NCBI GenBank assembly: GCA_964447525.1
Contig: CAYUSU010000023.1
Span: forward strand, 1 to 22,776
Length of the DNA stretch: 22,776 nt
Direction of reading: 5' to 3'
DNA from: JAFGDH01 sp964447525
Lineage (GTDB): Archaea; Aenigmatarchaeota; Aenigmatarchaeia; QMZP01; QMZT01
Under the pieces are notes generated by a model. The model did no database searches. It saw only the letters and a program-made list of their open reading frames with translations, and had not been told where the DNA came from. Below, piece after piece: positions 14,401-21,146 of this stretch. The translations under genes and the position numbers were made by a program. Positions within the stretch are counted from its first letter, which is position 1, and each line of letters starts with the position of its first letter.

Positions 14401-17293
14401 CCGTGATCTGGGCGGGATTGGATGAAGGGTGATCAGGACAATAAACACCCGCCGGCGTGACGGACTGGATCGTGATCTCGACTGGTGAATAATCAACGTC
14501 CACCGTCAAGGCTTTCGAAAGGTCATGGCTGTTTGTCCCATCCGAAGCGAGAATCTTGAAGGTCTGCTGATTTTCGCCGGCCGCCGTCGACGGTATGTTA
14601 ACAGTCACAGGGCACTTGAAATAATTAGCCTGCAGATGTTCGCAGGTCCCCGAGGCTATCCATCCGTCAGGCTTTATCGTGACCGTGGACAGTCCCAGTT
14701 CGTCAAAATTCTCAGTCTTAACGAAAATCTCCGCCTCCGTTTTGTTACCAGCTTCCCCCTCTATCCTCTCCGGGATTATCTCAAGTATGCCCGGCTGGGG
14801 CCCGGATGCCGGATCGATGACATTTACCTGGTAAAGCTCCGATACCATCCCTGAAACCCTCGCAACTACCGGGAAATTCGCATTCGCGTAGTCGGCAGGT
14901 ATCTGGAAGGATGCGGAGCATGTATAGAAGTCCTTGTCCGCACTCCCGGAATCCTGGTCCTTCGAGCAGCTGAGCGTCTCCTCGGGGTTGTCCATGTAGG
15001 AAAACTTGAAGGAAGGGGTGTTCAAAATGTAGGAAGGGTAACTGATGTAGGTAACGATCGTTCCTTCGGTTGTGGTTCCTCTGGTCATCGGGTCTGGCTG
15101 TATGTAAAGTATGTGGAAGCTCGGCTTCGGGAGGTCCACGTAAGCATCATAGAAATTCGAAACCAGAGCGGAGGAAAGTGAAGGATATGCGAATTTCAGG
15201 TTCATGGTCACCTTTTCCTTCTTTATCTGACACATTTCGCTGGCCGGTATCGTGCAGGTATAGATGTAATCGGATTTCGTGCATGTCAACGTCTTGTAAG
15301 AACCGCCGTCCATGGCGTATTCGTATTTCGTCGGGATTTCCATTATGTTGGAGGTGGTCGCTGTCAGGGTGAGTGAGGTGTCTGTAATGCAGTCGAGCCT
15401 CTTCGCATGCGTAAAGGCGAGCGAAGGTCCCGGCGGTGGCGAGCGGATCTCAACGAACGTGTTAGCCTGGAGGGTTCTCGGGTTCCCTCCCCCGTCAAAG
15501 GCGTTAAGCCTGAACTGGACCGGATAAACCCCGGGATTCTGGGTCTCCGGGATGTCCATCGTGACAGAACATTCGTAATGGTCTATGTCAGGGAACGTCT
15601 CCTTCGACGTGCAGGAAGGGGAATTCCATGAACCGTCAAGATATTTGTACTGGAAATTTGATAACTGGTATGTTATGGAATCAGGATAATTGACGTGAAG
15701 ATTAACCGTAACCGGTTCCGTATCGCCGGCCGTGAACAGCTGGTTTGAAATATGATCGATTGCTATGCTCGGCGGCGGGAAGGAAACGCTAAGATCTATC
15801 TTGCTCGTGTTCACCGACGTCCCGTCGAAACCGAACCTGAAATAAAGATCGAGATCATCGTTCAGAAGGTTGCATATGTTGCTCTCGCCTATCCTGCATC
15901 TGTATGCGTTCCCCACGGGAGCGTCACAGGAAAGGGAATGGTAGGTTGATCCGTCTAATGTGTACTCTTTGGTCGGGGATGAAGAGCCCGGGTTCTGCAC
16001 TATTATGGTGGCGGAGAGCTGGCTGTCTATCCCGCAGTCGAATGGATTCGGATTCAGATCGGAAAGTATTATGGATGACGGTGGCTTCTTAACGGTTACC
16101 GGGAAACCCGCGAAAACCGTTTTTCCATCATCATAAGTGAAGTGAAGCGTCACCGTCGAAGTACCTGGCGCATCGCATACCGGGAAGTTATCCACGGGTA
16201 TAGAACACTCGTATTCATACGTTCCCGTGATAATACAGGTCATGTGGCTTTCAGTTGGCGGGACATCGTCAACGTCATAATAAAATGATTTGTAATAGCA
16301 CTCGTTCTGGCCGCATGTAATATAGGAGGAGTTCTCCACGTGTACCTTAACCTCGATTGTCTCGTCGCTTTCGCAGGTCACTATTTGAGGATCGAAGGAA
16401 TCGATCACCAGTTTCGCGCCGCCTACTCCCGGCTCACCGTCGGGAGGAGGAAGCTCGCCCGTGGAATAGAAAACCACCGGGTTCGAGGTTTTCGCCCCGC
16501 TCCCGTAAACGAAATTCCATTGTTTGGGAGATACCCCGAAGACATTGCCGGAATCTATGTTCGTCGAGAACAGCGGATCACCGGTCCCGGAAGGGTCGAT
16601 GTCTGCCGTGTTTCCCATGAGTTCGTAAAGCTTGTCCACCGTGGAAGATGAAACCAGGGCGAATACGCTCCTGTTGACATAGTTGGAGGGGATTCTTTCA
16701 TAGCTTTCGATGTAATTCTTGACGGCCACCGGGTTCACGCCCGGGTTCAGGTACAGGTTCAATCGCTCCAAATCAAAGTTGTCATGCCTGAAATTCTCAG
16801 GCCCGATGCCCGAACCGGACTTTTCGACGTGATCCCAGCTTCCCGTCCAGTATGTCTTTCCGGCAACGTCCAGCTTTACAATAATCATGAAGTTTGCCAT
16901 TCCGGACGTAGAGACATCCGCCCATTTCAGTTCTTCTTCATAGTTCGGTATGTAACCGGCCGGGCTGCTCCCGATATGCGGGGGATCGCCCCTGAGAACG
17001 CACTGAACCGGGTTGTAATCCCTGCACACGTAAAAATAAACCTTCCTCATCTGTATGCTGTCATTGTTGGTTTCCATTGAAAGCTTGGCGAAATGAGCGT
17101 TTCTCGCGTAATCATACTCGAAATCGAAATCCTTGTTCAGGAAATCAGAGAATGAGGCCAATTCGGCGGACGCTTGGTCATTGTCCCCGAATATGTTTAT
17201 CTGGAAAGCGCTCACGAAGGTGAGGGAAATCATGAGGTACGAAGCCACCACTGCGAAAATCTGCAACACTATCAGCTCTAATTTTATCTTCAT
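11417..17293 (-). CDS. Giant Ig-like, cysteine-rich multi-pass envelope protein (1958 residues)
   Basis: The protein starts with a signal or anchor helix (7-29) and a folded region (30-290). About nine divergent Ig-like modules of 100-150 residues follow (about 295-1360). Each module carries a cysteine pair of the form C-x(8-17)-C, the second usually in a [YF]-x-C context before a strand and proline. Pairs are 353/363, 456/466, 561/575, 671/680, 776/792, 884/894, 998/1007, 1150/1168 and 1286/1302. Next come a membrane helix (about 1385-1405), an acidic Pro-rich linker, a 14-cysteine segment (1463-1568), further helices (about 1600-1628, 1663-1690, 1698-1735) and a C-terminal beta-looking domain with a Gly/Asn/Tyr-rich stretch (1870-1906). 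The modules are probably outside the cell. No enzyme motif was seen. The gene starts one base after the preceding KGQ-protein gene, so it belongs to the same operon. The function is unknown; adhesion or an envelope complex is an inference. Confidence 0.85.
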   Translation of the reverse strand: MKIKLELIVLQIFAVVASYLMISLTFVSAFQINIFGDNDQASAELASFSDFLNKDFDFEYDYARNAHFAKLSMETNNDSIQMRKVYFYVCRDYNPVQCVLRGDPPHIGSSPAGYIPNYEEELKWADVSTSGMANFMIIVKLDVAGKTYWTGSWDHVEKSGSGIGPENFRHDNFDLERLNLYLNPGVNPVAVKNYIESYERIPSNYVNRSVFALVSSSTVDKLYELMGNTADIDPSGTGDPLFSTNIDSGNVFGVSPKQWNFVYGSGAKTSNPVVFYSTGELPPPDGEPGVGGAKLVIDSFDPQIVTCESDETIEVKVHVENSSYITCGQNECYYKSFYYDVDDVPPTESHMTCIITGTYEYECSIPVDNFPVCDAPGTSTVTLHFTYDDGKTVFAGFPVTVKKPPSSIILSDLNPNPFDCGIDSQLSATIIVQNPGSSSPTKEYTLDGSTYHSLSCDAPVGNAYRCRIGESNICNLLNDDLDLYFRFGFDGTSVNTSKIDLSVSFPPPSIAIDHISNQLFTAGDTEPVTVNLHVNYPDSITYQLSNFQYKYLDGSWNSPSCTSKETFPDIDHYECSVTMDIPETQNPGVYPVQFRLNAFDGGGNPRTLQANTFVEIRSPPPGPSLAFTHAKRLDCITDTSLTLTATTSNIMEIPTKYEYAMDGGSYKTLTCTKSDYIYTCTIPASEMCQIKKEKVTMNLKFAYPSLSSALVSNFYDAYVDLPKPSFHILYIQPDPMTRGTTTEGTIVTYISYPSYILNTPSFKFSYMDNPEETLSCSKDQDSGSADKDFYTCSASFQIPADYANANFPVVARVSGMVSELYQVNVIDPASGPQPGILEIIPERIEGEAGNKTEAEIFVKTENFDELGLSTVTIKPDGWIASGTCEHLQANYFKCPVTVNIPSTAAGENQQTFKILASDGTNSHDLSKALTVDVDYSPVEITIQSVTPAGVYCPDHPSSNPAQITVNMRTKTATNENPAIINEEIKFNDQIISGTARYCTSQGASITCTIPPDRFLGAVACGQGELVDGEVRNYPLDIKFSVKLPGEAPVGASVDTYYYRVEAPPLTPYIEFNDKKLNENNVYDFNLNCLEKNTIVLGDVGNMITIRNADLLHPTVDDEIRWSFNFNAYNNESGKLTKGRGVSPPDNSTYCEFKSSAIVGAHREEHYKCSMYIDPSFFQRCDDGTGTIELVATSPSNGKQAKGTFKVYVKKGTDQFDIELTKSSEINPSKFKCHVNSPRGTCGMEYSMFNATVSLKNREDGDISDLKVYDSTIDMTGSKVNVYSPRCQEIGTERSPSQSRYLCSFRIPPSITLSAKVTEDPDQTFVDVPLGKANLTVFYKYANNLVYESRSLSLGSLTVQPELDDNRRSMFSQQKEADKMYKSMENIFLWLIRIAAFCTVCLGTDFLWDKVIDPPKTPQTEPSIPDFGIKEEEYPPPEDELSPYNENDYVPETEGIGFDDYNNCPSTGSTACYEACEKKYGVTGSTNAWCQISASEILEPCNGDWTLIDESGYTGKTCNDCFKDPTNPIDHHCYCCVTKWKCDENEWKCIQSADGTYDTEEDCKAESICREAIVDSPKMIPDSREIQNQIETLPKDGGGFWDTVLDVLKYAGILAVIVLAVFIILWLIDSLTKENTFKVKGAGIFDWFDKDAEENKYKTAMKQGLVWGLGVCLMPRLLAEAIGAIWPSARETSRDVASGIALLPTSACKFIMKSPQLIMLALKIYMQFLELQMCMKMAQPRQSGAYGGTDYQQSMAQVGESSRMMSQMTQCFSRFYNIMGDAMALGWEINNAAQDSFGKPSLKITQDGNELLSSSGSSGTVTVKYNQNILFKWTNVCSLVGQSYNNPYIQIRIDRGDGVLTDCGQILMVQGGSCASCGGSGGQNPYYQAGSNPYQNYNNYNRGNSNCQDTSSYSGKLGQPGNLQRCAVNNNKFDNVFVQFEVMPSGIIPASKNLPLVAQ
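12590..12907 (-). other. Fourteen-cysteine segment within the giant protein
   Basis: Residues 1463-1568 hold 14 cysteines in 106 residues, including CNDC, CYCC and KWKC. They end with a C-x(6)-C-x(13)-C-x(5)-C unit containing DGTYDTEEDC. That unit resembles short Cys-rich repeats of secreted proteins, with a G-x-Y-x-[ST]-x-x-x-C core. It lies in a locally AT-rich part of the gene. Confidence 0.7.
13214..16411 (-). repeat. Nine divergent tandem Ig-like modules (protein-level repeat)
   Basis: The coding region for residues about 295-1360 of the giant protein encodes nine modules, each opening with a Pro-rich linker and strand and each containing the cysteine pair given under the gene. The repeat is visible in protein only; the DNA copies are strongly diverged. 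Confidence 0.65.
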
Positions 17294-17294
17294 G

Positions 17295-19136
17295 TTAACA
17301 ACTCAGTTCCTGTTTTCCTGAACTCACCAAGGCGAACCCGCATGCCCTCACGGCTTCCGTAAGGCTGGTGATTTCGGTATCGTTCAGTGATTCCGTCAGT
17401 CCCGTCACGACCGGAAGGTATACGTATATGTCCTTTGTTCCTTCGGTGAAGATGAATGTCGAATTGAACATCCCTGAAGTGTAGTAGGTTGAATTCTCGG
17501 TTATCGAAGCAATGACCTGGAATTCCTTCGGGTAGAACCCGGAAACTATTATGTCGTCCTCGTAGCCATTCTCCCCGTAGTTGTTGGTCATGATCGGATA
17601 CTCCTGGCCGGAGTAGCGATTTGGATTGATCGGATCGAACTGTATGAATGCGTTGTATTCCCCGAAGTCGCTCAGTCTCCCCGGACTCCCGGTAGCGGAA
17701 TATGATGTATATTTCCCTTCGCCGAGATAGCCGCTGGGAACTGTATCAATCCCATAGAAGTGTATGTTCACTTCGCCGGACGTCTTTACGAGGGTGATGT
17801 TCTTCGAAGCGAGATTGCCCGCCCCCAAAACCTCCCCGTATGACATGAATCCCGGTGCGTAAACGTTAAGCTGGCCGAAGGACAGGCAGGGCCCGTCGCC
17901 CTCGGATATCCCGTTGGTATCGGTCCTTTCCAGATCGCAAATGTCGAAAATAATATCAGCCCCCTCCACCGGATTGCCATCCGAGTCGGTCACATTTATT
18001 TTATAATGGCAGTTAGCTTCTTGAACGCACTCCTGATCGTACTCCAGATCCCCTACGACTGTCATCTCCCCGGTGCTCGGACGGTTGTTTTCGATGCAGA
18101 CCATCGTGGCGAAATTGAACAGTTCGCCTGTACTCGAATCTTCGACTGAGAAAACGATGGGATACTTTACGGTGTAGAATACCGTAATCGGAACGACGCA
18201 CGAATCAACGAACGGGATGAGTCTCTTCGGCTCCACTATTATCGGGCTGGGCGGGAAAATCGCAAAGTTGTTGTCAAGGTCCCAGCTTTCCGGATAAATA
18301 TAATACAGATTTATGTTTGGGTACATCTTCCCGTTAACCTCCCCTAACGCGTAAACGGGATCGTCGAAGTACACAGGCACTTCATTCCAGGTCGTGGACA
18401 TAATGACTGCCTTGATCATCCTCCTCATTCCTTCCAGCAATTCGCTCCTGTCCTTTCTTACCACCTTCCCGCAATCGACGTTAAAGTTGATCATGGGCAT
18501 CCAGTACGGTGAATCCGGATCGGAGTTGTATATGGAATCGAAGGTGGCCCATTCGAAGAAATTCGAATCGTTCAGGTGGAGCGTGAAATCATAAACGAAT
18601 TCCATTATGTCATTGATCTTGGTCGGGTAGGAAATCGTGTAAGGCTGGGGTATGGAATAGTCCTCCATCTCTGTCGGAAGCGTTACACTCACGTCCATCC
18701 TGTCCTGAAGGATGTTCAGGTCCACGTCCAGCCTCGCCAGATCGAAATCAACGTCCTTCCCGAAGAACTCCTCCTGGTCCTTCAGGTGGAATCTCAAGTA
18801 ATTCTCCACCCCGCCTTCCAGTTCCATTTTAACGCTGGGCGGGTCGAATTCAACGCAGGACGACCATATCCTCACATTGTCAGGCCCGAAACTTACGGAA
18901 TCACCGGTAGTTGGGGTGATCACCCCGCCGTTCCTGTAAAGGTTCTCCATCTGGTCCGTAATTCCAGCGATAATGAGATTGGTCACCGAATCCTTGACCG
19001 TCTTGACTTCGTCCGCAATTCCCGGAGGTGCCGGTGGTTGTATGCTAACATTTTGGAGGGCAACATACGCCGCTATAGCGCCTATTAACAGAAGGGCAAA
19101 AATAACGATGAACTCCACCTGACCTTTACGAACCAT
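17295..19136 (-). CDS. Large class III-signal surface protein (613 residues), paralogue of the next gene upstream
   Basis: It begins MVRKGQVEFIVIFALLLIGA, a class III prepilin-type signal, expected to be cut after the glycine by a prepilin peptidase, leaving a helix to about residue 28. The long exported part shares blocks with the 655-residue neighbour: EVKTVKDS (43-50), FFGKDV (124-129), PYWMP (210-214), YPESWDLDNNF (281-291) and YPIVFSVEDS (325-334). Residues about 378-450 form a carboxypeptidase-regulatory-like beta sandwich (INVTDSDGNPVEGADI, with a TDTNG turn). Ten cysteines are scattered through the mature part and may form disulfides. At 613 residues it is far longer than a typical pilin, so a tip or minor-pilin-like adhesin or an envelope subunit is inferred. 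A TATA element begins 28 bases before the ATG. The stop codon lies one base before the giant gene. Confidence 0.83.
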   Translation of the reverse strand: MVRKGQVEFIVIFALLLIGAIAAYVALQNVSIQPPAPPGIADEVKTVKDSVTNLIIAGITDQMENLYRNGGVITPTTGDSVSFGPDNVRIWSSCVEFDPPSVKMELEGGVENYLRFHLKDQEEFFGKDVDFDLARLDVDLNILQDRMDVSVTLPTEMEDYSIPQPYTISYPTKINDIMEFVYDFTLHLNDSNFFEWATFDSIYNSDPDSPYWMPMINFNVDCGKVVRKDRSELLEGMRRMIKAVIMSTTWNEVPVYFDDPVYALGEVNGKMYPNINLYYIYPESWDLDNNFAIFPPSPIIVEPKRLIPFVDSCVVPITVFYTVKYPIVFSVEDSSTGELFNFATMVCIENNRPSTGEMTVVGDLEYDQECVQEANCHYKINVTDSDGNPVEGADIIFDICDLERTDTNGISEGDGPCLSFGQLNVYAPGFMSYGEVLGAGNLASKNITLVKTSGEVNIHFYGIDTVPSGYLGEGKYTSYSATGSPGRLSDFGEYNAFIQFDPINPNRYSGQEYPIMTNNYGENGYEDDIIVSGFYPKEFQVIASITENSTYYTSGMFNSTFIFTEGTKDIYVYLPVVTGLTESLNDTEITSLTEAVRACGFALVSSGKQELSC

Positions 19137-19157
19137 AATAATTATTTCTATTAAGTG

Positions 19158-19166
19158 ACTTATATT
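19158..19166 (-). promoter_or_regulatory. TATA-like element (internal, surface array)
   Basis: AATATAAGT on the minus strand lies in the 37-base gap after the 655-residue KGQ-protein gene. Its TATAAG starts 28 bases before the ATG at 19136, so the last two genes of the array could be transcribed separately. Confidence 0.45.
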
Positions 19167-19173
19167 GATTTAT

Positions 19174-21141
19174 TTACGGAGTGAAGTCCGTGCACCCGCT
19201 AGCGGTGTTAAATCCGGAGAAGTCTGTTTGTTTGGTGAAGCTGAAGAAATCGATTCCACAATATCCAAATTTTCTCCTTAATTTCGGTATATCGTCCATG
19301 CTTATCCCGTTTTTCATTTTTCCGGCCATGATACCATAAATTTTGACCCACCTCTCGACAATCGGATAATAAACATAAAGATCAGTCTCATCCCTTATCT
19401 GCATGGTAGCGTTATTATGTCCCATATCTATACCTTTTCCTTCCCCGTTGGTTATATCTATTGATTTTCCCTGAAGTATATAATTGTTGTACATTATCCC
19501 GTTGACTGTATAATTATCCATGAATTCACCGGAAGAATAGTTAAGATTCATCGCGACTATGTCCACGTCCTCCCCGGTGAATATATCCCTGTTGATCGGC
19601 TTGAAAACGAGTTCTGTCTTGACCTTGCTGAATTCGGTTATAGGTCTGGGTTCTCCGGTCACCCTGTAAGCGAAGTACGTGGTCGTGGTATCTCTGTTGT
19701 ATGATAAATTGAGCCCTTCCATTGGAACACCGAAGAAATAGACAGTAATATTGTGTTTCCTTCCCAGAACGATGGTCGTATTGGTGAGATGGTGATAACT
19801 GGTGAAATTCCCGAACGCTTTATGTCCATCCTTATACACCTTTATCTCGCTGACTCCGCAGGGAACGTATGTGATCATTCTCCCCTCTTCATCCGTGCTC
19901 CCCAGATCGCATTCGTAAAAGAAGACATCCGCTCCTTCTATCGGAACGCCGAGATCGTCGGTTACGGTTATGTTGATCTCGCATCTCGACTGGTTAACAC
20001 ATATCTCCTTCGAATAACCTGCACTGATGTCGTCCAGATCACCCACACAGTCTCCCGGCTCGTTCTGGTCTATCTCGTTCATTATGGCAAACTTAAACCA
20101 CTGGTTTATTGATTCGTCCTCGACCATAATCACCAGAGGGTATTTGATCGAATATGTGACTCCGTAAACGTCCGTGCATATTTGGATTGGCATCGGCAAC
20201 GTTATTACCCCGAGATCGAAGGAAAAGGGCTTGGGTGATATCTTCAGAGGATTGGGTCCGAACTGGAAATTGCTGTCCATGTCCCATTCCTTCGGGTAGG
20301 AAAACATGACTTCCAGATCATACTCTTTGCCACCGACTCTGTTGAGGGAATAAAACGGATTCCTCGCCAGCCTCGCCGGCTTGTCATTCCATACGGTATG
20401 GGAGGCCACGTATTCCGCGATCTCGGTTATCCCTTCCACCATCTCCGGCCTTCGCTTTACGACTGGTTTGTTGCATTCCGTGGCTGCTCCGAGTATAGGC
20501 ATCCAGTTAGGGTTATCCGGGTTGGAGAATAATATGGTCGCCAGAGTGACCTTCTCGAAGAATCTCGTGCTGCTGGAATCCCTCACGAAAGCACCGGAAA
20601 ATTCGAGGATCTCCCGGAGGTTGGAATCGACCGAAGCTATGTACGGAAGCGGGATGTCATTCCCTTCAACATAAGTGGGAAGATACACTTCGACTTTTAC
20701 AGAATCCTTCAGTATGGAAGCGGTGGCCTGGACGGAAGGAATATCGATTATCACATTCTTCCCGAAAAATAATATTTCCTCTTTGAGGTTTTGCCTTATG
20801 TATTTACTTACCTCCGCTCCTATCTCATTCTCAACGTCCGGTATGCTGAGCTTTTCGCAGGCCTGCCAGACCGGTACCCTGGTTTTTCCGAAATCCACTG
20901 TCTGGATCCCGGCGAGATTGGAGTATCCTCCCTGGTTATATATTTTCACAAGAACTTCCATCAAACCGGCCTGGATGAAATTGTTTATCGAATCCTTCAC
21001 GGTCTTCACTTCGGAACCGGTTCCCGGCGTAATGGGCGGCTGGATCATGAACTGCTGCATCATCAGGAAAACAACTATGAGTACGATTATTATCAGGCCT
21101 GCTATCGCCACCAATTCTACTTGTCCTTTCTTTCTTTCCAT
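19174..21141 (-). CDS. Large class III-signal surface protein (655 residues)
   Basis: The start MERKKGQVELVAIAGLIIIV is a class III prepilin-type signal with a hydrophobic helix to about residue 32. The ATG at 21141 is preferred. An in-frame ATG at 21156 would add MHVIN and overlap the upstream stop. The mature protein parallels its 613-residue neighbour: EVKTVKDS (44-51), FFGKNV (125-130), PNWMP (211-215), YPKEWDMDSNF (282-292), YPLVIMVEDES (334-344) and a carboxypeptidase-regulatory-like domain (about 387-460, VTDDLGVPIEGADVFF with a TDEEG turn). N-glycosylation-type N-x-[ST] sites are frequent in the C-terminal third. The paralogues probably arose by tandem duplication and may assemble together. 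No enzymatic motif was seen. I recall similar uncharacterised proteins from DPANN genomes. The function is unknown; an envelope or adhesion role is inferred. Confidence 0.83.
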   Translation of the reverse strand: MERKKGQVELVAIAGLIIIVLIVVFLMMQQFMIQPPITPGTGSEVKTVKDSINNFIQAGLMEVLVKIYNQGGYSNLAGIQTVDFGKTRVPVWQACEKLSIPDVENEIGAEVSKYIRQNLKEEILFFGKNVIIDIPSVQATASILKDSVKVEVYLPTYVEGNDIPLPYIASVDSNLREILEFSGAFVRDSSSTRFFEKVTLATILFSNPDNPNWMPILGAATECNKPVVKRRPEMVEGITEIAEYVASHTVWNDKPARLARNPFYSLNRVGGKEYDLEVMFSYPKEWDMDSNFQFGPNPLKISPKPFSFDLGVITLPMPIQICTDVYGVTYSIKYPLVIMVEDESINQWFKFAIMNEIDQNEPGDCVGDLDDISAGYSKEICVNQSRCEINITVTDDLGVPIEGADVFFYECDLGSTDEEGRMITYVPCGVSEIKVYKDGHKAFGNFTSYHHLTNTTIVLGRKHNITVYFFGVPMEGLNLSYNRDTTTTYFAYRVTGEPRPITEFSKVKTELVFKPINRDIFTGEDVDIVAMNLNYSSGEFMDNYTVNGIMYNNYILQGKSIDITNGEGKGIDMGHNNATMQIRDETDLYVYYPIVERWVKIYGIMAGKMKNGISMDDIPKLRRKFGYCGIDFFSFTKQTDFSGFNTASGCTDFTP

Positions 21142-21146
21142 ATTGA

